Of a DNA stretch of 64,000 bases, positions 56,967-64,000 are shown one piece after another; the stretch's first letter is position 1, and the number at the start of each line of letters is the position of its first letter. The position numbers were made by a program, and so were the translations under genes. The DNA comes from an uncultured SAR324 cluster bacterium. GTDB taxonomy: Bacteria; SAR324; NAC60-12. Under the pieces are notes generated by a model. That model had not been told where the DNA came from. It searched no databases and saw only the letters and a list, made by a program, of their open reading frames with translations. The stretch covers positions 248,001-312,000 of the forward strand of contig CAJJCY010000001.1 in NCBI GenBank assembly GCA_905182865.1, written 5' to 3'.

Positions 56967-57872
56967 ATGATAACTTTTTTCCCTATTATTTTGAGACGGC
57001 TTTCCCTAAAAGCTATTCTGTGCGTCGTATTTTTGTCATTATTTTCATCAGTTGCTGTTGGAGCTGATGACGTTAAAAAAGTTAAGCGTATAGTAGCGCG
57101 GTTACATCTCGAAATGATGCAGCTTAAAGAAAAATCCTCAAAGCTGGCTGGAGAACAGTTGGCTCTTTTGGAGCCGCAAAACGCAAAAATAGAGACTCTG
57201 ACTAGAAATAATCTTAAATTATCTGAAACAATTAGTTCACTGGGATTTAAAATTTCTATTCTTGAAGAAAAGCTGGCGGAATATCAAACAAAAAGCAGCA
57301 GTTCACAGCTTTCAGAATTAAAACAATTTTCTACAATATTGGCTCTGGCCTCTGTAGGTGAAACCAACACACTTGAGGCTCTAGTTTTAGAATTGATAAA
57401 CAAAGGGAACAACTTACAAAAAGATTTATTAATTTTGTTGTTGGCAGAGACTCAGAAGAATAAGGGTTTAATGGAACTAAGTCTTGGCTACTACGGAGCA
57501 TTGATTTCTGACTACCCAAATAGCCCATATAGAAGTCGGTCAATATTTGAAGCAAGCGAATTGCTGGGTAAACTAGGGCAAGACGAAGAGCAAAAGTCAT
57601 TGCTTCTAGCCCTGAAGGAAAGTGACGACCCTTACGGTGAAATGGCTCGGGAAAAAATATGTCATCAGTTATACATAGAAGACCCAATTTGTGGGGGAGT
57701 TTTGTATGGTGAGTTGATTTATACTGAATGGGTTTGGTTCAAAAATGGGGATGAAAAAATAAATAGTAGATATGAGGGGGAAATCAAAAATGGGGTTCCA
57801 AATGGAAAAGGAACTCTTTTTTTCCCCAATGGAGAAAAGCAAGAAGTGGAATTTAAGAATGGACAATTTTGA
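56967..57872 (+). CDS. CpoB/YbgF-like periplasmic protein with MORN-like tail
   Basis: The 301-residue protein has a signal peptide (ILCVVFLSLFSSVAVGA) and a coiled coil (LHLEMMQLKEKSSKLAGEQL to LEEKLAEYQ). A helical-repeat region follows (LSLGYYGALISDYPNSPYRS, typical of TPR). The last 40 residues (YEGEIKNGVPNGKGTLFF, then PNGEKQEVEFKNGQF) match MORN repeats. CpoB in E. coli coordinates peptidoglycan synthesis with Tol; the MORN tail is not part of that protein. Confidence 0.78.
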   Translation: MITFFPIILRRLSLKAILCVVFLSLFSSVAVGADDVKKVKRIVARLHLEMMQLKEKSSKLAGEQLALLEPQNAKIETLTRNNLKLSETISSLGFKISILEEKLAEYQTKSSSSQLSELKQFSTILALASVGETNTLEALVLELINKGNNLQKDLLILLLAETQKNKGLMELSLGYYGALISDYPNSPYRSRSIFEASELLGKLGQDEEQKSLLLALKESDDPYGEMAREKICHQLYIEDPICGGVLYGELIYTEWVWFKNGDEKINSRYEGEIKNGVPNGKGTLFFPNGEKQEVEFKNGQF

Positions 57873-57995
57873 AAAAGTGGACTAGTAAACGAAATTTATA
57901 CAATATTATGAAGTGTATAGCTTCTCGGACAAAAATATAAAGTCGGTTTAAGTTGATTTTTACTTCTTGTAATAATCATGTAATTATTGTCCGGC

Positions 57996-58080
57996 AAAAG
58001 GTGCAAGTATTTTTTATGCATTTGGTAACTCATCAATTTTTTGCTAGGATGCCTAATTAGGCATCCCACTTGCACCTTTT
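57996..58080. other. Nested inverted-repeat element before pal
   Basis: A 13-base outer stem (AAAAGGTGCAAGT 57996-58008 / ACTTGCACCTTTT 58068-58080) encloses a perfect 18-base palindrome (GATGCCTAATTAGGCATC 58048-58065). The 297-base gap shows no gene. It could be a long-loop terminator or attenuator, a processed RNA element, or a mobile repeat. The second arm ends in TTTT, which fits weakly with a terminator. Confidence 0.75.
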
Positions 58081-58169
58081 AGGGGTAAGAGCTGGAGGTT
58101 TTACTGTTTCAAATGTTTTGGACAGAAGCTTTCCTGTACTAAATTTTTTCAACAAATAAGAGGTATGTA

Positions 58170-59000
58170 ATGAAAAACTTAAATTTAATGATTCTTTTGG
58201 TCATTATGGCGTTTGTTTTGGCAGGGTGCCCAAAAGACCCAGTACCTGACCCGCCACCGCCACCGCCGAAGGAAGATCCAGCCGCCGCCGCCGAAGGAAG
58301 ATCCGCCACCGCCGCCGCCGAAGGAAGATCCACCGCCGCCGCCGAAGGAAGATCCGCCAGCCAGCCGCCGCCGAAGCCAGATCCAGCCGCCGCCGCCGAA
58401 GGAAGATCCAGCCGCCGCCGCCAAAGCCTGTAGTTGAAAGAAGTAGAAGTAGAAGTAGAAGTAGAAGAAACTGTAGAAGTGCAAAAACCTGCAGAAGTGC
58501 AAAAAGCTGTTGAAGAAAAGGAAGCTGAAGTAGTAATTGCTCAACAACAGGAAGAGGTGAAAAAAGAAGAGTCTCAAATTGCGATAGAACAAGATGCCGA
58601 AAAAAGTGTTGAAGCTCCGAAAGCTGTCACCATCATCTCAGCTCCTCCAGAGGAATCAGATGCGGCAATTTATGATATGGAAATGGTCTACTTTGCCTAC
58701 GACAAGAGTGTTATCACCACTGCCTTTGCAGATGTTATCCAGAAAAACTATGAATGGATTGAAGAAAATCCGGACCTCCAGATTCAATTGGAAGGTCACT
58801 GTGATGAGCGAGGTACCAATGAATACAATCTGGCATTGGGGGAACGGCGTGCAAAAGCTGTATTTGACTACCTGGTCAGCTTGGGAGCCAGTCCATCACA
58901 ATTTTCATTGGTCAGTTTCGGCGAGGAACGTCCTGCAGATCAAGGAAGTAATGAAGTTGCCTGGAGAAAAAATCGGCGAGTAGAGTTCACCCGTCTGTAA
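58170..59000 (+). pseudogene. pal: Peptidoglycan-associated lipoprotein Pal, frame-shifted linker
   Basis: The signal peptide and lipobox (VLAGCPKDPVPDPPPPPPKE) and the OmpA-type domain (LQIQLEGHCDERGTNEYNLA, RRAKAVFDYLVSLG, WRKNRRVEFTRL) are in the same frame. The GC-rich linker between them is not: copies of CCGCCGCCGAAGGAAGATCC give PPPPKEDP in one frame and AAAAEGRS in another, and a TAG at 58431-58433 interrupts. Several single-base changes in the repeats must have occurred. If expressed, Pal would tether the outer membrane to peptidoglycan. Sequence error in this tract is plausible. Confidence 0.8.
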
Positions 59001-59043
59001 ACACTTTGTAACTCTGTCAAGAATTTCGACTACTCTTTGAATT

Positions 59044-59772
59044 ATGCTCACCGAATGGTTAGGAGAAACGAGCATAGTCGGGATGGTACTGAGTGGCAGT
59101 TTGATTGCAAAGCTAGTGTTGCTCATTTTGGCTTTGATGTCGGCCCTTTCCTGGGCCGTCATCATAATTAAGGCGCTTCAGTACCACAATATCCGCAAAG
59201 AAGATCAAAAATTCTATCAAATCTACCTGAACGAATCCAGCCTGAATCAAATCAAAAAAGTTTCTTCAGGGTATCTTTTTTCTGCTTTTTCATTCATGTT
59301 TTCTGCCACCTATCAGGAGGCAGCGCGAATGAGTCAACGCATTCAGAATTCTTCTACGGACATATCAGAAAGCAATTCGATGCTCCCTTATCTCAGTAAA
59401 CAGCTGCAACGAGTGATTGAAAAGACAATCAATGAACGGTACTCTTTAATAGAAAATCGTTTAAATATTCTTGCAACCATTTCTAGTGCAGCTCCCTTCA
59501 TTGGATTATTTGGAACTGTCTTAGGAATTATCAATTCTTTTCAGAGCATTGGAACAACGGGAGTAACAAGTCTTGCTTCAGTTGCTCCTGGTATTTCTGA
59601 GGCTCTGGTTGCAACTGCTGCTGGATTACTTGCTGCAATTCCTGCATTGATGGCTTACAATTATTTTCGTAATCATGCTCGTCTATTATCTAATACCATG
59701 CGAAATTTTGGCATGGAACTTACTAATCGTTTTGAATGGATAGTGAATGGGAGGCTCCTGGGAAGAGAATGA
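59044..59772 (+). CDS. tolQ: TolQ-type proton channel protein, second copy
   Basis: The 242-residue protein has three membrane segments and the core ATISSAAPFIGLFGTVLGII, then NSFQSIGTTG, then APGISEALVATAAGLLAAIP. It is closer to canonical TolQ (for example FSATYQEAARMSQRI) than the first copy is. It follows pal and overlaps the second tolR. Confidence 0.92.
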   Translation: MLTEWLGETSIVGMVLSGSLIAKLVLLILALMSALSWAVIIIKALQYHNIRKEDQKFYQIYLNESSLNQIKKVSSGYLFSAFSFMFSATYQEAARMSQRIQNSSTDISESNSMLPYLSKQLQRVIEKTINERYSLIENRLNILATISSAAPFIGLFGTVLGIINSFQSIGTTGVTSLASVAPGISEALVATAAGLLAAIPALMAYNYFRNHARLLSNTMRNFGMELTNRFEWIVNGRLLGRE

Positions 59773-60181
59773 GCCACTGAGTGAGATCAACGTTACACCT
59801 TTTGTTGACGTACTCCTGGTATTGTTGATCATCTTTATGGTAACGGCTCCAATCGTAAACCATGTGATACAGGTGGATCTTCCGGAAGACAGCTACAACC
59901 AGGATGTAATGAAGCCTTTGCAGGAACCGCTAAAAGTGGTGATTGATAAGGCAGGGGTACTGTATTTAGGAAATACGCGTATCGGCGGTACTAAAGACGT
60001 TGAAAGTCAGCGGATTCTCCAGGATAAGATTCGACAATGGACTAAGAAGCAGAAAAAGCCGTGGATGGTTGATGTAGAAGCTGATGAAAAAGTTGACTAC
60101 GGTTCAATCGTTCCAGTCATTGCCAGACTCAAAGAGTTGCACGTCAGCATGAACCTGGTTATTCGTCCCAGACCAAAATAA
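59747..60181 (+). CDS. tolR: TolR-type biopolymer transport protein, second copy
   Basis: The 144-residue protein has [20 protein letters not shown] with the conserved Asp and a periplasmic domain (VVIDKAGVLYLGNTRIGG, VDVEADEKVDYGSIVPV). It overlaps tolQ by 26 bases and converges on tatA. It is the partner of the adjacent TolQ copy. Confidence 0.92.
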   Translation: MGGSWEENEPLSEINVTPFVDVLLVLLIIFMVTAPIVNHVIQVDLPEDSYNQDVMKPLQEPLKVVIDKAGVLYLGNTRIGGTKDVESQRILQDKIRQWTKKQKKPWMVDVEADEKVDYGSIVPVIARLKELHVSMNLVIRPRPK

Positions 60182-60192
60182 AGATAATTCAT

Positions 60193-60432
60193 TCAGCTGT
60201 TACCTTCTTTGCTGACTATTACATCTTCTTTGCTGACAGTAGAGTCCTCTTTAATTACAGTAGTATTTTCATCAATTTTTGACTGATCTTCTTTGTTTTT
60301 CTTTGTTGCACTTTTAAAATTGGTAATCATTCCGCCAAGTCCCTCACCAATCAGAGGTAAGCGTTTTGCTCCAAACAAAACTACGATAATAGCCAAAATA
60401 ATCAAAAGTTCCCAAATACCTAAACCAAACAT
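60193..60432 (-). CDS. tatA: Sec-independent translocase protein TatA
   Basis: The 79-residue protein has an N-terminal membrane helix with the Tat motif (FGLGIWELLIILAIIVVLFG, then AKRLPLIGEGLG) and an amphipathic helix. The tail repeats acidic pieces such as KEDSTVSKED. TatA multimers form the pore for folded Tat substrates. No tatB or tatC is adjacent. Confidence 0.93.
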   Translation of the reverse strand: MFGLGIWELLIILAIIVVLFGAKRLPLIGEGLGGMITNFKSATKKNKEDQSKIDENTTVIKEDSTVSKEDVIVSKEGNS

Positions 60433-60614
60433 AGTGCACTCTCCTAACTAATTGTTTCATTGGTCATAGACGACCCTATAATGTGAATTGCAACCAATAT
60501 TAGATCAAACTGGACTGATAATCGCAAGTTTATTAAAACAAGTCAACTGTTAATAAATGTAGTTCATGAATAAAATTAAAAACTAGGTTATATTGTCATT
60601 TAGGTCTGTTTAGA

Positions 60615-60910
60615 TAGGGCTCAATGAAAAAGTATTTCTTATGTAATCCCGAATTATTTAGGATCCGGATCACTGATCAGCTTGAGTACAAGATTTGAAA
60701 CATTTCCCATTGATTAGGCGTCTGCGCTTTGCTTTGCCCAGAATGGCAAGGGAGAAGAATCTGAAGAAGTAAGACTATTTTTCACGTGGGCTCACAATGT
60801 TGGAAAAGAGCCTCAAACAACAGAAGTGGAAAACTTTTAATACTTTTTTATGAAAAACCTTGCGGTTGTTATCATAATTCTGATAATTACTTATTGATAT
60901 TATTGAATAT
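60615..60910 (-). repeat. Dispersed repeat, copy C
   Basis: The minus strand carries the same ordered blocks as copies A and B: ATTCAATAATAT, AAGTAATTAT, CCACTTCTGTTGTTTGAG, CCCACGTGAAAAATAGT, TTTCAAATCTTGTACTCAAG, and a final GAGCCCTAT. It lies in the 60433-61038 gap between tatA and fliN; the remainder of that gap shows no gene. Confidence 0.7.
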
Positions 60911-61038
60911 TATTATTATTCAGTAAGTTATAGATAATTTTATCTGTAATCAAATAAACTGTTTTTCACACTGCTGGGAAAAAATATTTAAATTTTTTTT
61001 CAGGTAATTAATATTTAGCAAACTTTACAAAACCGTCA

Positions 61039-61323
61039 ATGGACATTGAAACTCTAGAAAAGGGATCCAGTCTTCATCAGTTAAAGTTTTTAGCAGATGC
61101 TTCTCATGTTTTACAGGCAGAAATTGCCAGGACAGATATATCACTGCAAAAAGTTATGCAATGGGAACTAGGATCTGTAGTGATGTTTGAGAAAATAGTT
61201 GGATCACCGATTGATGTGTTAATTGGTGACCGTTTAATTGCAAGAGGTGAGGTAGTAGTTGTAAATGACAGTTACGGAGTGCGAATCAATGAGATTACTC
61301 ATCCAGATGAAAAACCAGTTTAA
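61039..61323 (+). CDS. fliN: FliN/SpoA-domain flagellar motor switch protein
   Basis: The 94-residue protein is essentially one SpoA domain: LQAEIARTDISLQKVMQWEL, then GSVVMFEKIVGSPIDVLIGD and GEVVVVNDSYGVRINEI. FliN forms the base of the flagellar C-ring, and a SpoA protein of a type III secretion system would look similar. It stands alone, with no other flagellar gene in the window. Confidence 0.88.
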   Translation: MDIETLEKGSSLHQLKFLADASHVLQAEIARTDISLQKVMQWELGSVVMFEKIVGSPIDVLIGDRLIARGEVVVVNDSYGVRINEITHPDEKPV

Positions 61324-61386
61324 AACTGGAAATAATCACTGATTACAGTTGGACATTACGGGAAGATTTTGCCAATATCAGTTAAA

Positions 61387-62670
61387 TCATTTTTCTTGTA
61401 GTGCCTTACGAAATGCTTTGGCAGTCAGTTCCAGATCCTTTTCTGAATGCGCGGTAGAAACAAAAAGCGATTCAAAAGCCGAGGGTGCCATATAAATCCC
61501 CTGATTTAGCATACTGCGGAAAAAACGCTTGAAGCGTTCCACATCAGAGTTGAGTGCGTCCTGGTAATTACGTACCGGGGTTTCAGAAAAGAAAAATCCA
61601 AACATTCCACCCATGGCTCGCGTCTGGAGCGGTACTCCAGCTGACTCAGCTGCCGATTGAAACTCTCCTGAAAGCCATGATGTTTTTTGTCCAAGTTCAG
61701 GGTAAGGATTTTCCTTTCTTAAAATCTCCAAAGTCGACAAACCTGCGGCTACTGCCAGAGGATTACCAGACAGCGTACCAGCCTGATAAACGGGGCCGGC
61801 AGGTGCAACTTGAAGCATGATATCCTGACGTCCACCATATGCGCCAACGGGGAGTCCGCCTCCAATAATTTTTCCGAAAATACTCATGTCCGGAACCACC
61901 CCAAACAGTGCCTGAGCACCTCCGTAATCAACCCGGAACCCACTCATCACTTCATCAAAAATAAGCAAAATACCCTCGCGGTCACACAAGTCACGTAAGC
62001 CTTGTAAAAATCCGTGTTCAGGAGGAATCATGCCCATATTACCTGCAACAGGTTCAATAATAACTGCAGCAATTTTACTAGAGTTTCCTTCGACCAGTTT
62101 GATGACAGAATCCAGATCATTGAATTTTGCCTGCAGCGTATGTTCAACAAAAGATGCTGGAACTCCCGGAGAATCGGGAATTCCTAAAGTCATTGCTCCG
62201 GATCCGGCCTGTACGAGTAAGGGGTCCACACTGCCGTGGTAGCAACCTTCAAATTTAATTATTTTATCTCGGCCTGTATATCCACGGGCAACCCTAAGAA
62301 CTGCCATAGCGGCTTCAGTACCGGAATTAACCAAACGCAGCATTTCAACACTGGGCACCGCCTCGCAGATCATTTCGGCTAACAAAATTTCACCCTCGGT
62401 GGGAGCTCCAAAAGAAGTTCCTTTCAGTAGAGTTTCTTCAAGTTTTCTGATAACTTCTGTATGTGCGTGTCCTAAAATCATAGGTCCCCAAGAGTTTACA
62501 AAATCAATAAATTCATTACCATCCGCGTCATACAGTTTTGAACCCTGAGCACGGGTGATAAAAAGCGGTGTCATGTTTACTGATTTGAAAGCACGGACAG
62601 GACTGTTTACGCCACCAGGTATTCTTTGCTGGGCACGAGAAAACAATTGCTTAGACTGTGTGATCTGCAT
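61387..62670 (-). CDS. hemL: Glutamate-1-semialdehyde 2,1-aminomutase
   Basis: The 427-residue PLP enzyme makes 5-aminolevulinate for tetrapyrrole synthesis by the C5 pathway. Visible are RIPGGVNSPVRAFKSV, GHAHTEVIRKLEE, NSGTEAAMAVLRVARGYTGR, FEGCYHGSVDP, LIFDEVMSGFRVDYGGAQ, and the PLP lysine in FGKIIGGGLPVGAYGG (Lys267). Length and motifs are standard. It is a single minus-strand gene. Confidence 0.96.
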   Translation of the reverse strand: MQITQSKQLFSRAQQRIPGGVNSPVRAFKSVNMTPLFITRAQGSKLYDADGNEFIDFVNSWGPMILGHAHTEVIRKLEETLLKGTSFGAPTEGEILLAEMICEAVPSVEMLRLVNSGTEAAMAVLRVARGYTGRDKIIKFEGCYHGSVDPLLVQAGSGAMTLGIPDSPGVPASFVEHTLQAKFNDLDSVIKLVEGNSSKIAAVIIEPVAGNMGMIPPEHGFLQGLRDLCDREGILLIFDEVMSGFRVDYGGAQALFGVVPDMSIFGKIIGGGLPVGAYGGRQDIMLQVAPAGPVYQAGTLSGNPLAVAAGLSTLEILRKENPYPELGQKTSWLSGEFQSAAESAGVPLQTRAMGGMFGFFFSETPVRNYQDALNSDVERFKRFFRSMLNQGIYMAPSAFESLFVSTAHSEKDLELTAKAFRKALQEK

Positions 62671-62900
62671 GAAGGTTGCACTTCTTAAAGTTTGATCAAG
62701 AGTTTTTCATAGAAGAATAAGTTTCCGGCTATTCTGGTTTGAGTGGATCCTGAGAACAGACCAGATAAAATTCGGAACCTGTTTATGTTCTGTTACCAAC
62801 TTTTAGGTACCTGAATCCAAAAAAATATATTCTATGAACGTAATTAATGTAAAAAATAGTTTGGAGAACGACTCAAGAGTTGTCAAGACATCAATAAAAA

Positions 62901-63221
62901 ATGCGACAAATAATCCTGTTTTTCATAATTAGCCAAATTCTGTTCAGTGGATGTTCCTCTATTGGAAATAAATTTCAGGCTTCTTATGATCCTGAATATA
63001 AAGTTGCAGATCGAGGTAAGCTTGACGTTATAGTTAAAGGCAGGGCTTGTGCACTTCTTGCGGATGATGCCGTCATTTTTGCAAGGCAAACAGCTGAATT
63101 TCACCTGCGCAGCGTTGTAGGAAGTCAGAATCACAGGAAGGAATTTCAGGAAGTAGATCGCTACTATGATGGAGATAAAATCTGTGTGGAAATGAGAGCT
63201 GCTGCTTTACCTCCTTTATGA
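62901..63221 (+). CDS. Small hypothetical lipoprotein
   Basis: The 106-residue protein has a signal peptide ending in the lipobox LFSGCSS and a compact mature part with three further cysteines. It resembles no family I know. The binding site is weak and the gene stands alone between hemL and lon. Confidence 0.65.
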   Translation: MRQIILFFIISQILFSGCSSIGNKFQASYDPEYKVADRGKLDVIVKGRACALLADDAVIFARQTAEFHLRSVVGSQNHRKEFQEVDRYYDGDKICVEMRAAALPPL

Positions 63222-63418
63222 AGCGGATTAATAATTTCGCCTTAGAACCTTGATTACTTGCGATTTAAGCTGCAAATAGATAAAGTAATAATAAGTTTAT
63301 GGACTTGGAAGTTTAAGATTTATGAACTAGGATTAAGCATCAAATTTGGATTATTTAGGTTCTCAAGATTCAGGAATGTTTTACTACTTCACTCACTAAG
63401 CCAATTTAAAGGTAGTTT

Positions 63419-64000
63419 ATGTCAGGAAAAGACAAGGAAAAAAATACTACACAAAACCAGATTGCACTGCCAATGCTGCCTATGCGTGATATCGTTGTGT
63501 TCCCCCACATGACCGCACCATTTTTCATCGGCCGCTCACTCTCTATTGCTTCACTGGAAAAAGCACTGGACGGAGACCGTCAAATTTTCGTTGTTGCTCA
63601 AGAAGATCCGTTGGTTGAAGAACCTGAAGCAAAGGATCTGTTTCGTGTAGGAACAATAGGTAAGGTTTTGCAAATAATGCGTCTCCATAATGGTACCATT
63701 AAAGCACTTTTTGAAGCAAAATCGAGAGGCCGTCTAATTGAGGCACACATGGAAGAGCCACATTTTGCTGCAGTAGTGGAACCAATCCCAGAACAAGTTT
63801 CCAAAGCACCAGAATTATTGGCCCTAAGTAAAAATGTTCGCGCCGAATTTAAACGCTACCTGAAGGACGTTAAAAAAAGAACTGAAGGAATCGAAAAATT
63901 ATCCATTGAATCAGAAGAACCGCATATTCTTGCAGACCGTATCGCTCCGCTTCTGAACATGGATTTGCAAAAGAAACAGGATTTGCTGGAAAACTCGGAT
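63419..64000 (+). CDS. lon: ATP-dependent protease Lon, N-terminal part
   Basis: The frame opens at ATG 63419 with AAAGG seven bases before it, and runs off the right edge after 194 codons. The substrate-binding N-terminal domain is clear: LPMLPMRDIVVFPHMTAPFF, GRSLSIASLEKAL, FRVGTIGKVLQIMRLHNGT, DRIAPLLNMDLQKKQDLLE. The AAA+ and Ser-Lys protease domains must lie beyond the window. Lon degrades misfolded and regulatory proteins in the cytoplasm. Confidence 0.95.
   Translation, partial: MSGKDKEKNTTQNQIALPMLPMRDIVVFPHMTAPFFIGRSLSIASLEKALDGDRQIFVVAQEDPLVEEPEAKDLFRVGTIGKVLQIMRLHNGTIKALFEAKSRGRLIEAHMEEPHFAAVVEPIPEQVSKAPELLALSKNVRAEFKRYLKDVKKRTEGIEKLSIESEEPHILADRIAPLLNMDLQKKQDLLENSD

Overview
The window reads as chromosome of an AT-rich Gram-negative bacterium. 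It carries a complete Tol-Pal region, type II secretion pseudopilins, outer-membrane barrels, many lipoproteins, a respiratory complex I subunit and a flagellar switch protein. A MinD/ParA gene next to a J-domain plus HTH gene, glycolate oxidase GlcDEF and the overall gene style suggest a deltaproteobacterial or SAR324-like marine lineage. That placement is an inference; there is no rRNA here to confirm it.

Layout. 0.3-6.2 kb: a GcvT-serine hydroxymethyltransferase fusion (minus strand), then mmsA and a lone nuoN. 6.3-11.6 kb: a type IV pilin-like gene, a large lipoprotein, a disrupted FlgT-like gene holding a short COG0523 GTPase motif, two copies of a dispersed repeat, a DUF3047-like protein and a periplasmic rhodanese. 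11.6-14.5 kb: argB and an MltD-type transglycosylase. 14.7-25.2 kb: a tRNA-Gly gene followed by a roughly 10.4-kb island that ends in a second copy of the tRNA 3' end. The island holds a terminase-like remnant, a seven-repeat propeller lipoprotein, a more GC-rich NitT/TauT-type ABC operon with a fumarylacetoacetase-family hydrolase, a broken Na+/H+ antiporter and several gene remnants. 25.2-33.8 kb: a hypothetical protein, an alkyltransferase-like protein, glcDEF with a divergent GntR/FCD regulator, a serine-recombinase-like protein lacking catalytic residues, and a GNAT-like protein. 33.9-44.8 kb: a DUF3426-like membrane protein, an M1-like domain fused to an outer-membrane barrel, decayed HIT and Ppx/GppA genes, era, a broken TPR-like gene, and the MinD plus J-domain/HTH pair. 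44.9-51.3 kb: rnpB, gspGHIJ, a YciO/Sua5 protein, a frameshifted barrel gene, a remnant, and a CNNM-type membrane protein. 51.6-60.4 kb: an expanded Tol-Pal locus with two TolQ/TolR pairs and two OmpA/Pal-type lipoproteins around tolA, tolB and a CpoB-like gene, followed by tatA. 60.6-64 kb: a third copy of the dispersed repeat, fliN, hemL, a small lipoprotein and the start of lon.

How it fits together. GlcDEF makes glyoxylate, which after transamination to glycine could feed the GcvT-SHMT fusion, although the two loci are 24 kb apart. The Tol-Pal cluster spans inner membrane, periplasm and outer membrane, and several envelope proteins elsewhere in the window fit the same cell surface. Single-base frameshifts and a few nonsense codons are unusually frequent (about 20 or more). 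Where many fall in one gene (HIT, Ppx/GppA, 41 kb, 50 kb) real decay is the simplest reading. Where one falls in a low-complexity run of a normally important gene (tolA, pal, the J-domain gene) a sequence error is an equally good explanation.
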